From Setomelanomma holmii (Eukaryota > Ascomycota > Dothideomycetes > Pleosporales > Phaeosphaeriaceae): a stretch of DNA of 64,000 bases. Shown piece by piece: positions 34,265-44,610 of the stretch. The notes beneath the pieces are model-generated. The model was given only the letters and a program-made list of their open reading frames with translations, did not search any database and had not been told where the DNA came from. Within the stretch, counting starts at the first letter, position 1, and each line of letters begins with the position of its first letter. Where the stretch lies: NCBI GenBank assembly GCA_010015745.1, contig ML978169.1:310001-374000 (forward strand), read 5' to 3'. A program made the position numbers and the translations under genes.

Positions 34265-37179
34265 TTGCTTGTGCCCACTAAGAGCGTTCATATCATTGAA
34301 GACTTTGGTCTTGCGTAGATAGCTAGAATAGTAGCATTACACCAATTGGAACATTGACATCGCTTGAAGTGAGGTTCATCGGTAGACATAGTGGACATCG
34401 CGGAGCTTGCAGAGTTCACGTGTCGCACCTGCCCGATCTCAGTGAGACTTCTGAGATCCTCCTGCTTCAAGTACAACCTGTGTGTCGCAACAAAATTGCT
34501 ATTCAACCCCACTCGCTCCAATGGATTACACATCTCCGCAATCGGGTCCGGTTCTCGCGCCTTTCTTTGGCTGCTCGCGACCGAACGCCATATTGATGCT
34601 TTATCTCTTCAACAACTCAATTTTCACCTCAGAGCTGGGTTCGAAATCAGAGATGCTACCTATAGCGTCCGGCTTCTTTTCATTCGTGGCCGTCTATGTA
34701 ATGACCTTTCAATATTCTAGTATACTATACTAAGATTCAAGCTGCGTGCCTACAGCACCGCCCCAGACCATCGCCGTCTCGAGACTTTCCACATGCAGCC
34801 GCGTCGCCAAACCCTGCTACCACGTTGCAGCTGTCAATTTTTCATGCCATGCAATGCACACTTCCATGGTGCCTGAATGGCGTCTTCGCTCACATTCAAA
34901 AACGTGGAAAACACGTTTTAGTCGTTGAGCGTTGCAGATGGAGGCTGTGTTCCAAGATTCCTCTTGACGATGCTCGCGAAATGAACCAATTGCAGGTCTA
35001 CCTTCGCTTACAGATCGTAGGACTCTGCATATCCCATGCACATTCTATCACAATTCGGAGCAAGCGTGACCGAAAAGAGGAGGAGCTGCGATGAAAAGAG
35101 GTCATACACCACTGCGATGTGTGGGAAAAGCAAATCTGATTGTGGAAAGCTGAGAGAACTGGAAGAATTGGGGTGACGGCACATGACAGCCGATACAGGG
35201 GCACGAACGAATGGCACAAGAGATCCAGCTTACAGCGGTTAACGTTGCTGCATCGTTGGGGGCGAAGCAGACATGACTGTCCTCAAATGGCGGTTACCTA
35301 AACATCGATCTCGAAGTGGCGGACCCACATCGCTCAGACTGGACAACTACTGCCCCAAAGAGGAAGAAAACTAAGATATCTTCAGATGGTTGGAGCCGAA
35401 TGACTTCCTGCAAGAAGGATGCTAATTTCAGGTACTCAGATGGCCGAAAGACTGACACCTGGTAGCCTGTGGTGTCGAGAGATAATTCCGAGAAGACCGG
35501 AGGAGGTACTTGCTGTGGACCCTTCGTCTTCGCCCAAGTAGACGAAGCTACTGAAGAGGAGCAATATGTATTGTACCAATATGGGGGCTATATTATCCCA
35601 CTCTGCCCTCGCATACAGCATCGCATTCGCCGACAGTAGCTAAAGCTGTAGGTTTCAGCCGACGAGATAATCAACAGTGAAGGACCGGTGTCTTGCCTGA
35701 GGCCGCGATGTCTACAACGAACCATCGCAGTGAATTTTTCACGATGTGTAACGCGACAGGAACTTATTCATCGGGGTTCGGCAAGTATCAAAGTAGTCGA
35801 AACAGCCCGTCCCTGTTACACACACGCTTGACATCATTGGCATCCTGCCATATCAGACCCACGGTACCAACCCGTGGAGTGGGTAAGGCTGCGTAGCCGC
35901 ACCTCGCTGCCTGCGAAGCTTCCCTGCCTTTTGGTTGGTACCTCGAGCTAGGGAACCAAGATAGCAGTACTGATTGGATGCCTCAGTGACCTGCAGCTGG
36001 CTGCGTGTAGTGCAGAGTATTTTGGGTTGTGACCGAGCCGATAGTGTGGATGCACTTGCTGAATAGTGCTAGGATCCGCACGTGTCTGACAGGCACGCAG
36101 ACCAATTCTCGCACAGCTGTTTCAATGCCTGGGTTGATGAACAAGATGTGCCGGCTTCGGTCGATGATCTTGTGTAAGGTGGCTGCATGGAAGGCTTGGT
36201 GGAAGGCTGTCGGGGACTTAAGCGGGGACTAAATATGGAAGCATGGCGCAGGCGATGGTGTGTGCAGGATGCTTGGTACTGGCTAGCGTGGCCATCCATG
36301 GTCATCGCCGATGGTGGGGTTCACAGTGCTGGCGTTAGCCATTATTGCTGTGTGCTTAGCGAGAGTATTGGACTGAGTGATGGGGAGGGCATTGCTTGTG
36401 GAGATGCCAGATGGATTTCGATCTCGTTGATGACGGGGAGCAACAACATCTTCGGCAAACCACTTCCACTCACAGGCAGAACGTGAGCCATAGACTTCTC
36501 TTCCAGCGGTCCATTCCTGCCTCCTGTCTACCAGACTTTGGAGCTGCAGCCGTCCCATCCATTTCGCACCGTCTATCTACCAAATTGCGTGGAGCTCGAC
36601 AAGGATGCGCTATGTGGATCTTACTCAGCCAATCGAGGCTGACAATGCCCCTCCACACCATTGCCCTCATTGGTTGACCCCACCTACTACACTCTGCACA
36701 GCTCCAATTCCAACCTCAGCCCAGCAATTGCATCTGCATATGCAGCGCACAGACGACTTCCCGCACGCGATCACTTACGAAACACGACAACGTGCTGGTG
36801 GGGATCAAGAAGGCTTCCACGCTAGAACACGACTTAGGGTGCAGGCATGCTACCGGTGTGGGCCATCCAATCGTGAGACGTCCTTACGACACGGCTAGCC
36901 GGGAATCAAAAATGTTAGTCGAAAGTATGCAGTGGCTTGAGGCGTGATGGCTGTGAGACATGCGGGTCGGCCGCTAACGATAGTGTAGATGCAGCATGAT
37001 GGTTGGCGGCGCTGACGTGCCTCAACGATGGTTCAGAGCTGGTCGTCCAACATGCATCTCATATATAACATCTGCGGAACCTCGACAGTGAGTTCAACCA
37101 TCAGACAAGGACACCACGAGTACACGGGTCGAGCATTAACTTTGTCCAACACCATTACCGACTACTCATAATCCTCATC
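34265..37179. other. Long intergenic region (2.9 kb) upstream of the AflR-like gene
   Basis: No conserved coding frame seen. The last part is the promoter of the regulator at 37180. The unusually long upstream region fits a regulated transcription factor gene. Confidence 0.5.
37062..37068 (+). promoter_or_regulatory. Putative TATA box of the Zn2Cys6 regulator
   Basis: TATATAA lies 112 bp before the ATG at 37180, followed by a C/A-rich leader. Suggestive only. Confidence 0.4.
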
Positions 37180-38655
37180 ATGTCTTTTCAGACACAGCAG
37201 TGGCAATCACAGATTCGCCTGGGGAGTCCAACCTCCAGTCCCACCACGATGTCGACAGCGACTATCAAATCACCAACTTCAGCGCCAAAGTCCTCATCTG
37301 ACAAGGAGCGAAGACCCAAGCTCCGAGCTTCGTGCGATGCGTGTGCAGCTTCAAAAGTGAAGTGCAGCAAGGACCACCCCATCTGCACTCGCTGTTCTGC
37401 AAATGGTTCGCAGTGCATCTATGGTGTCTCACGAAAGCATGGCAAGCCAGGTCGGACGCGAAAGAGGAACCCAGACGGCACTCCTTTCATCAAGCTTTCG
37501 AAACAGCGACCATCGCCAGATGGCAGCGAGTTTGGCAAATTCAGAGTTCGGCCAGAACCCATTCTTCCCTCACTTCCAGAATTTTCCGACACGGGCTCAA
37601 ACTGGTCGTCCAACTGGTCTTCCACTCCCAGCCTCCCAGGTACTCCAGACTTCGAGTTCGAAATGACTCCAGAGCCATTTTACAACGATTCAACCGACTA
37701 CCCTTTCATGGATGATATTCTTCTCCCCACCGCACAACTCGAGCCCAAGCCAATGCAGTCCATCGAACCTGAACTCACCTTCCGTGATCCCTTCGCGAAG
37801 CGTCAGTCGGTGCAGCTCGACTTGCCCAACATCCAAGCGCTGAAAGACTTTATTGGCGGTGACTCCGTAAACCCCATGGATTACACCACATTCCCCGACA
37901 CCACAACACTAGACCCTTACTTCATGTCCGCCACCGACTCCTCCCTCTCACCCCTCCAAAGTCCCAGAACAACATCGGCCCCTCAAGACATGTCCCAGTC
38001 ATACAATCCAATGCGTGTCAGCATCTCCCTCCCCACCTCCCATTGCTGCTATACCCTCGCCTACTCGACCCTCGAATCCCTCCGCATCATCGGTTCCGAC
38101 GCATCCACCTCATCCTACCCAAGCATGGAATGCAAATCCCTCGACAACGTGCTCAGCATCACGCGCCTGGCCGTGCAATCCGTCATGCAATTGCTCAGCT
38201 GCCCATGCAGTTCCGACCCACATCTCGCCATGCTATACAGTAGCATCACATCCAAGCTGCTGACGTGGTATCAAATCGCCGCCGGCGTGAATGTATCTGC
38301 TACGAGTCCATCAACACCGGGTCTGGGACTAGATTCATCGCCAACGTCGTCCGGCTTCAGCTCTCCACTCGCAACGCCCTTAAGCGACATCTCGGGCTCG
38401 TTTTCGAATGTGAATGTCCAGTTCCAGGCGCTGCAGTTTGGCGTGTATCAGTTCGACGAAGCGGAGCAGCAGCGTTTGAGGAGACAGGTTGTGCTGAGGG
38501 AGTTGAAGAATTGTAGTCAATTGGTTGAGGCGTTGGCAAATTGGAGTGGTGCTGGGGCTGAGCAGGGCGAGTTCTTGTATGATGTGTTGGGCGCGTGGTT
38601 GAAGAGTGAGTTGTACAAGACGGTTAGGGAGATTGAAGGCGCGCAGGCGATTTGA
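37180..38655 (+). CDS. Zn2Cys6 transcription factor with AflR-type regulatory domain
   Basis: Single exon, 491 aa. The DNA-binding cluster at about residues 52-79 has spacing C-x2-C-x6-C-x6-C-x2-C-x6-C (begins CDACAASKVKC), as in AflR. It is followed by a basic linker (SRKHGKPGRTRKRNPDGT). The C-terminal half carries an AflR-like domain: CCYTLAYSTLESLRI, LDNVLSITRLAVQSVMQLLSC, DPHLAMLYSSITSKLLTWYQ. Family members drive polyketide clusters, the aflatoxin/dothistromin type among them. No polyketide synthase or cluster enzyme is present within at least 26 kb on its right or 37 kb on its left, so it is either an orphan regulator or acts at a distance. Function otherwise unknown. Confidence 0.88.
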   Translation: MSFQTQQWQSQIRLGSPTSSPTTMSTATIKSPTSAPKSSSDKERRPKLRASCDACAASKVKCSKDHPICTRCSANGSQCIYGVSRKHGKPGRTRKRNPDGTPFIKLSKQRPSPDGSEFGKFRVRPEPILPSLPEFSDTGSNWSSNWSSTPSLPGTPDFEFEMTPEPFYNDSTDYPFMDDILLPTAQLEPKPMQSIEPELTFRDPFAKRQSVQLDLPNIQALKDFIGGDSVNPMDYTTFPDTTTLDPYFMSATDSSLSPLQSPRTTSAPQDMSQSYNPMRVSISLPTSHCCYTLAYSTLESLRIIGSDASTSSYPSMECKSLDNVLSITRLAVQSVMQLLSCPCSSDPHLAMLYSSITSKLLTWYQIAAGVNVSATSPSTPGLGLDSSPTSSGFSSPLATPLSDISGSFSNVNVQFQALQFGVYQFDEAEQQRLRRQVVLRELKNCSQLVEALANWSGAGAEQGEFLYDVLGAWLKSELYKTVREIEGAQAI

Positions 38656-38917
38656 ACAGGAGTGGATTGGTCTTGTTTGTTTTGGTTTTGCGCTACAGCG
38701 AATTTGCTTTCGACGGTACTTTGATGATATGTACATAGCTAGATTCCTTGTCTGTGATAGACACGCGTAATACTACCTTTGCTGCTCCCAATAAAATGAT
38801 AATGATCACTGAATCACAACCATTGCTTGGGAAATCTGATCAAGCGATGTGATAGTGAAGAGGGTGGCCTTGTTGCATTATCTAATTTGATGGGCAAATC
38901 TACAACAGGCTCTGCAT

Positions 38918-40634
38918 TCACTTGATTTTTGCAATGCTGACCACATTTTTCAATGTACCAAACGGTAACACGTCTGCTATTCGCTTCTTGCTCGAAAACA
39001 GCATGACCAGTCGATCCAGCCCACATCCCCAGCCACCTGTTGGCGGCATTCCCCATTCTAACACCTCGAGATAGCTCTCATCAATAGCTCCTTGGCCTTC
39101 AGTATGAAATTCCAGCTGCTGCATAAACTTTCTGCGCTGCTCGAAAGGCGAATTCTCTTCCTCGTAGGCGTTCACGTACTCGCGGCCATTGATGAAGAGC
39201 TCGACGCGAGAGGCGACGCGTTGATTTGTCGTGGGGTCGAGGAAGGATTTGGAGAGAGGCGAGAGTGCTTCGGGGTGGTGAGTGATGAATGTTGGGGCTT
39301 TGCAGAGCGGCTCAATGTATAACTCTGCAAGAGTATCGAGAAGTCGCGGTAAGGTTGCATCTTTTGGTGTCATAAGATTCAGGTCACTGAAGAGAAGCAG
39401 TAGGTATTCAGTCGCATCGGGCGAGGTGAGGTCAGGAAGCTTGCGATTGGTGGCTTTCTCGATGGTCGGAATGAAGGACAACTGCTTAAACGGAGTAGAG
39501 AAGTCGATACCCTCAGGTGGTGCCAGTGAGGGAAAGTAGGTTGGGCGCAGCGATTCAACGGCAGTGTGAAGGCCATGTATCAATTGTTCTGTCCGCGCAA
39601 TGACGTCTGCCAGCGTCGCTCCGACCTCATAGAACTCGCATGTCGAGAACTCAGGGTTGTGTGTACCGTCAATCCCTTCATTTCGAAATGACCGACCAAT
39701 CTCGAAGATCTTGTCTTGCCCACCTACAATGAGGCGCTTGAGGTTCAGCTCAGGTGCTATCCTTAGCTTGATGGGCGTAGTCGACATTTCGTTTGCGACC
39801 GTCTCGAACGACCGCGCAATGGCTCCTCCAGCATTGAGGTCGAACATGGGTGTTTCCACCTCCAAGAACCCGCTTTGTATAAAGTAGGTGCGCATGTAGT
39901 CGTAGATGAGTGCTCGAAGTCGAAGTATGTCACTAGGCTGGTCGCTTGTCAGCGCGTGGATGTGCGGTCGTCGAGCGAGCGTTTCGGCGTCATCGAGCGT
40001 CTCTGGGATGTGGTGAAGACATGGTGCGAGGATGTGCGGTAGTTCAAGTGCGAGCACAGATAGCTGACCAGTCGATGTCCTGGTCGGGTGTCCCTTGATG
40101 GCTATCCCAATTAACATTTTGAAGATTCAATGGCAGTTTCCAAGACTTACAAATCCAATCGCCAATTCTTACAATCTTCTTGAAGTTCTTGAAGCGATCA
40201 TCAATGTCATGCGGTGTGGTGAGCTTCTTCAACTCCACCATCACCTGCAATCGTTGCGTGTCCCGCTCAATGTCGAGAAACAGCAGTTTGGAGCTGAGTA
40301 TCCTCACTGATCGCACTCGGCCTAGGACCGTGACGACGTCCTCCTTGGTCTCCTGAATAGCGTCATACCTGGCGTAGAAGTCCCGCAGCGACAGTGGTGA
40401 TGTATGTATGTGGTGATGGAGTCGTGGATGGTAATCTCCGAGCGGCTTTACAGTCTTGAGTCGCTCCAGCCGCTTCTGCTTTTCAACATCGTGCGGGCCG
40501 GTGAAGTCATCTGCGTTTATCGTCTGTACGAAGCGTCGTTGAAAGGCTAGGTATGCTCGAGCATGTTCGGGTCTGAGGGGTCGGACTGCTTGTTGGAGGT
40601 ATGGTCGGAGGAATGGGAGGGACATTTTGCTCAT
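38918..40634 (-). CDS. MSK1: Lysyl-tRNA synthetase, mitochondrial (class II)
   Basis: Two exons, 40151-40634 and 38918-40101, with a 49-nt intron (GTAAGT...GATAG) giving RIGDWISIKGHPTRTSTGQL; 555 aa. The N-terminus (MSKMSLPFLRPYLQQAVRPL) is basic and hydroxylated-hydrophobic, as in mitochondrial presequences. Next come an OB-fold anticodon-binding domain (TVLGRVRSVRILSSKLLFLD) and the class-II catalytic core with motif 2 (RSFRNEGIDGTHNPEFSTCE) and motif 3 (GWGCGLDRLVMLF). It charges mitochondrial tRNA-Lys. A longer open frame starts at 40850, but the ATG at 40634 gives the more typical presequence. Confidence 0.92.
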
Positions 40635-41104
40635 GATGCCTTTACTTGTCAGTCTTGGACTCAACGTTGGTTGTGCAATAGCAGGAAGCGTAATTAAGAT
40701 ATCAGATATCAGATATGTGCAATGAGTTTGTGAAATCAACCGCCCGAAGGCGTCATTCGCAACGGTTCTATAGTTGTTCATCATGAAATGGGTAACGCAT
40801 GAGGTGGGCTGAGCTGCCAGTCTAAGCCGTTGCAAAAGCCGTGAGGACATTCACGAGGGTGTGAATGTCTCATTTGGCATGCGCTGACCCGAGGTATGGT
40901 GAGAGATGTTGACTTACCAGCATCATGTCCTTTTGCTCCTCAATCGACTTGCTGACTTCGATGTGAACGCTTGTGCATCTTACTCGACTTGTCAATTTCA
41001 CAAAAGCTCGCGCACAGGCCTCTTCGGCTGCTCTCCGGCCCCGGAGTAGAGCCGCAGAAGGCCTCAGCGCAGTCACGTGAACCCTTAGCGCGCCAAGCCC
41101 ACCT
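40635..41104. other. Promoter region between MSK1 and the U1 snRNA gene
   Basis: No further gene recognised. It probably holds the MSK1 promoter. Confidence 0.45.
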
Positions 41105-41144
41105 CGAGCATAAAACCTCCAGCGCCCTCCCTCTTCTATTCTGT
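41105..41144 (+). promoter_or_regulatory. Putative snRNA promoter block of U1
   Basis: A 40-bp block (CGAGCATAAAACCTCC... to ...CTATTCTGT) directly upstream of the U1 5' end. It is repeated in inverted orientation at 41444-41483 with only a few differences, which marks it as a conserved element such as a proximal sequence element. It contains ATAAAA, a possible TATA box. Confidence 0.55.
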
Positions 41145-41295
41145 ATACTTACCTTCTTGCGGCTTTTGGGTTCAAGATTCCAAACAGCCTCGGAGTCCCT
41201 TCTGCATCGCACATCGCGGTAAGGGATTCCGATGGATCTCCTTCGGGGGCTCCAGTGGGGCAATTTTTGCTGGTCTGCCATCAGGCACCTTTTCA
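41145..41295 (+). ncRNA. U1 spliceosomal snRNA
   Basis: Starts with ATACTTACCT (41145-41154), the exact U1 sequence that pairs with 5' splice sites. Stem-loop I is 41161-41169/41180-41189 with a 10-nt loop GTTCAAGATT, close to the U1-70K site GAUCA(A/C)GAAG. Stem-loop II has a 12-bp stem (41190-41201/41221-41232) and an inner loop ATCGCACATC at 41206-41215, close to the U1A site AUUGCACUCC. Stem-loop III is 41233-41241/41246-41254 with a TTCG tetraloop. The Sm site AATTTTTG is at 41262-41269, about 117 nt from the 5' end as in known U1. A final hairpin is at 41272-41289. The order and spacing of all elements match U1. The two protein-binding loops are diverged from the metazoan consensus. The exact 3' end is uncertain. 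Confidence 0.85.
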
Positions 41296-41301
41296 TTGAT
41301 A

Positions 41302-41320
41302 GCATCGCCTTCGGCGATGC
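41302..41320 (+). terminator. Perfect hairpin just downstream of U1
   Basis: GCATCGC and GCGATGC form a 7-bp stem around a CTTCG loop, a few bases after the U1 final stem-loop. It could be a 3'-end processing signal; this role is inferred from position only. Confidence 0.4.
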
Positions 41321-41433
41321 ATTGAGGAAGAGTACCTCTCAATATTGAGCATGACCACAAGTGAAGGCAGAATGAGCGCATCGCACGGCGCCGTCATCCG
41401 TCAGAGCTACTGCCTTCGCTGGCTATTGTAAGA

Positions 41434-41483
41434 AGGTAAGTATGCAGAATAAATGGCGGAGGGCGTTGGAGGGTTTATGCTCG
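41434..41483 (-). repeat. Inverted copy of U1 promoter plus 5' end
   Basis: Read on the minus strand, this repeats the U1 upstream block and continues into ATACTTACCTTCTT (the first ten bases at 41434-41443), identical to U1 for the first 14 nt. After that it diverges and no Sm site or stem-loops follow. It therefore looks like a truncated U1 copy facing the real gene. Confidence 0.7.
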
Positions 41484-42348
41484 CGGCAGCTGTACTTGCG
41501 ATGTGAGTGCTGAGGGCATTCAAACTGTGATTGCGGCGAAATTTGGGCGTTCGGTGTGCGCCGTTGTGTTGACAAACAACGTGTTGCAACCACGACCCTT
41601 AATGTTACCCTTCCGGCAGAAACCCGCATCGTCGAGACCTCTTCCACGCTGCTGTTTGCTGCATCATTCTACACACGTGCTGCGTATTTCGAGCCTCACA
41701 GTTCACATGTACAGCCTCAGGCAATGCTCTTCAGCGGACGTGGCAAGCAGCGAAGGTGCGCTCGGGCCACTTTCAGCTTGAAGTCTATCCTCCATTTCAG
41801 CTGACCACTTGACTGACGTGGTAGTACTTGAAGAAGGGTAAGAGAAGCACGCGAGCTGCAATGCCAACGGGGCGTACGCCGGTAGACGGCCAGTAACATT
41901 CACAGTGCTGGAGAGTGATTTCAGTGGCGCATGCATCCAGTTTGATTTCTCTGCTGCCTTGTTTCAGCATCTGCCACACTGGCAACTCAGCCTTGGACAC
42001 ACTGGAAACTGTGGCCGTGTTTCCACCCCCCCCTCATCTCGGGTAGAACGGCTTGATGGTCATCCCGCAGGCTCCATCACCGCTGTGCCAAGACGGATCT
42101 TGTTTCTATCGCCGAGCCACAAGTGTAACGGAGACGTGGCGCGTGATTTTTCTATATCGTGGCGCATGGTGTCAAAACTGCTCCGCCTCCGTCGTGCAGG
42201 TTATCAAGGATGGACGTGGGAGATCGGTTGCGTCGGATGAGAGACCCACTGGCTCTTGGCAACGGCTGGTTGGTCCAAACCGTGCTTCTACAATCCCAAG
42301 TTGCTCATCGCAATTCCTGACTACCATGCTGTATGTTGCAGGGATATC
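41484..42348. other. Intergenic, nothing recognised
   Basis: Small frames only, ending at the 3' end of the FRG1-like gene on the minus strand. Confidence 0.5.
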
Positions 42349-43197
42349 TCACATCGAAGCGTATTTGTCGTGTGATGACTTGACTTTCATGTTCAGAGCC
42401 GTTTCATGGAAGTTGCCCTCTCGTCGCGACTTTCTCAGTCTCTTCACTTCGTCTTCGTCCAGTCTTCTGCCAATTAAATCTTCCAGCTCCTTCTTCGATA
42501 TCTTCTCGAAAGCCTTCTCCTCCTTGGAGACCCTGAGCCGCGGCTTGAAGCGCGCTTGCATGCGTATGCGGAAGGTGGTGTTGAAGGTTATATTCTCAGC
42601 ATCGCCTCGAATCTCTGGTCCGCTTGTCGACGACTCATCCACACCGAGGAATTTGTCGCGCGCGGTCTGAAGAGAGAACGCGGAAGGGTTGTCGGGAACG
42701 GGGATGACGATGAACGACTCTTCGGGTGACATGGCTGTGGCATTGGAAGTCAAGATGCCATATTTGTCGCAGCTTAGGTATCTAAGTCTTGTGAGTATGA
42801 AAAGAGCAACAGTAGACTGTGTCACGAACCTGCCATGATGGCCCTTTAAGCTCAAGCTTTCGGTACCTGCGACGCGATTTGCGACGAAGACCTGCCTCAC
42901 ATCGTGCGGTTCTGCTGTCGCCAAGTCTCCGTGCACAATATTCTCGAGCGCAGAGCTAAACACCTTGCCATTGGCGTCGCATGCTAGACAGCTAGGTGTG
43001 TCCGTAGGCAGGACAATGACTATGGGTCCTGATATGTCGGTGGGTGTCTCGGCACTCACCCAAGAATCGTCGTCTTCAGTACCCTTTGCAGGCGCGGTGA
43101 GTGCCTTTGAAGGCGCATTATCGGCATCGTAGGGCTCGGCGGTGCGCTTCTTCTTTTTGACCTTTTTGTCGCCCTTGAAGTAGAGAGTTTTGGGCAT
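42349..43197 (-). CDS. FRG1-like actin-bundling/RNA-processing protein
   Basis: Exons 42830-43197 and 42349-42781 with a 48-nt intron (GTTCGT...CTTAG). The intron is a multiple of three without stops, so the unspliced frame stays open, but removal restores the conserved GHHGRYLSCDKYGILTSN. The product is 266 aa. It has a Lys-rich nuclear-localisation-like N-terminus (KGDKKVKKKKRT), then a fascin-like beta-trefoil, then the FRG1 C-terminal helix region (FKPRLRVSKEEKAFEKISKK). FRG1 proteins are nucleolar and associate with spliceosomes in animals; the fungal role is less known. It is divergent from the oxygenase-like gene, with 223 bp between starts. Confidence 0.88.
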   Translation of the reverse strand: MPKTLYFKGDKKVKKKKRTAEPYDADNAPSKALTAPAKGTEDDDSWVSAETPTDISGPIVIVLPTDTPSCLACDANGKVFSSALENIVHGDLATAEPHDVRQVFVANRVAGTESLSLKGHHGRFVTQSTVALFILTRLRYLSCDKYGILTSNATAMSPEESFIVIPVPDNPSAFSLQTARDKFLGVDESSTSGPEIRGDAENITFNTTFRIRMQARFKPRLRVSKEEKAFEKISKKELEDLIGRRLDEDEVKRLRKSRREGNFHETALNMKVKSSHDKYASM

Positions 43198-43420
43198 GGT
43201 AATGTTTTTCTGGTGGTGTGCTCAAAGTTCGGAATCGGACGTCGGAAGCTTCATGGCCCAAGCGGAGCTCGCCGCAATACGACCAATCAGGCAGGTGAGA
43301 TGAACTTCACTACCAGACGACCTCGGGTGTCCAAATTTTGCATGCCACGATAAATGATCAGGTTTGTCTTTTAGATCACTCAACCTTGATCGCATCAGTG
43401 TGGCGAAGATACACACGAGA

Positions 43421-44610
43421 ATGGCAAACCCCAACGCAGCAGTTTCTCAAAGCGCAGTGGCGGTGGGCCTGGAAGACCTACGAAACAGTGAGCGATAACG
43501 TGATATCGAAGTTAATGCCATTGTGACTAATTTTCAGAAGACAATGTCGACTTTTCTCTGCTCGAGGAGGCATTCGGTCCAGCAAGCCTCGGAATCATTG
43601 TCGTCAAAGATCTCCCATCGAAGTTTCACGAGCTGAGGCACAAGCTCTTATCGTATTCGTCTGCCTTGGGAAATTTGTCACCAGAGCAGCTCGGTAAGTG
43701 ACAGCTCATCAAGCTTCACCATAACTTGAGCTGATTGTTTGAAGAGAAGCTTGAATCGCCAGCATCAAAGTGGCTGGTGGGATGGTCATGCGGAAAGGAA
43801 ACATTGAAAGATGGCCGCTACGACACACTCAAGGGCTCTTACTATGTCAACTGCGCATCAGGCTTCGAGGATCAACAACAGTCCGTGGCCGAAAAGTACC
43901 CGTCCTTCACAGAGTACACAGCGCCCAATGTATGGCCATCTGAAGAATTGCTCCCAGGATTTGAGCAGACTTTCCGCGAGCTGTGCACACTCATTATCGA
44001 GATTGCTGCATTAGTTGCTCGAGCTTGTGACAAGTACGCTGAGGCCAACATTGACGGCTACGAGAAAGGATTCCTCGAGCACGTGGTGAAGACGAGCATC
44101 TCTACCAAGGCGCGGTTGCTGCACTATTTTCCGAATCAGCAAGCCGTAAGCGAGGCATCCACTGCATCCGGCGATACGGGCGGAGATGAAGACGACTGGT
44201 GCGCCACACATCTTGACCATGGTTGCCTAACTGGTCTCACGTCTGCCATGTTTGTCGACGAGGCAGCCCACCCGCCGCAGACCGGCAGTGCATTCACGCC
44301 GCTCAAGGAACTTGATCGCTCGCCCGACCCCAAAGCAGGCCTCTACATCCATTCACGGACTGGCACGGTCACCAAGGTCAGCATACCCCGAGACTGCTTA
44401 GGCTTCCAAACGGGCGAAGCGCTCGAGATCATCACCAAGGGCAAGTTCAAAGCGGTACCCCACTTTGTTCGGGGTACGGGGCCAGGCATTGGGGGCAAGG
44501 TCGCTAGAAACACGCTGGCAGTGTTTACTCAGCCCAACCTGTGGGAGAAGGTGGATGAGCGGCGGGACTTTGCCGCGTTCGCCAAGGAGATTGTAGAAAA
44601 GAATCACTAA
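43421..44610 (+). CDS. 2-oxoglutarate/Fe(II) oxygenase-like protein
   Basis: Exons 43421-43487, 43538-43693 and 43745-44610, with introns of 50 and 51 nt, all in phase; 362 aa. The N-terminal helical region resembles isopenicillin-N-synthase-like proteins (FSLLEEAFGPASLGIIVVKD). The double-stranded beta-helix includes a candidate iron site His-x-Asp (THLDHGCLTGL) and a distal His in AVPHFVRG after QTGEALEIITKGKF. A canonical Arg for 2-oxoglutarate binding (RxS) is not obvious (FVRGTGP), so catalytic activity is uncertain. Substrate unknown. Confidence 0.8.

Noticed and set aside
34630..34665. GGGTTCGAAATC resembling a tRNA B box
   Set aside because: No matching T-stem and no A box at the expected distance.
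42782..42829. Extra 16 residues in the FRG1-like protein
   Set aside because: They are translated from a 48-nt intron; splicing restores the conserved GRYLSCDKYG.
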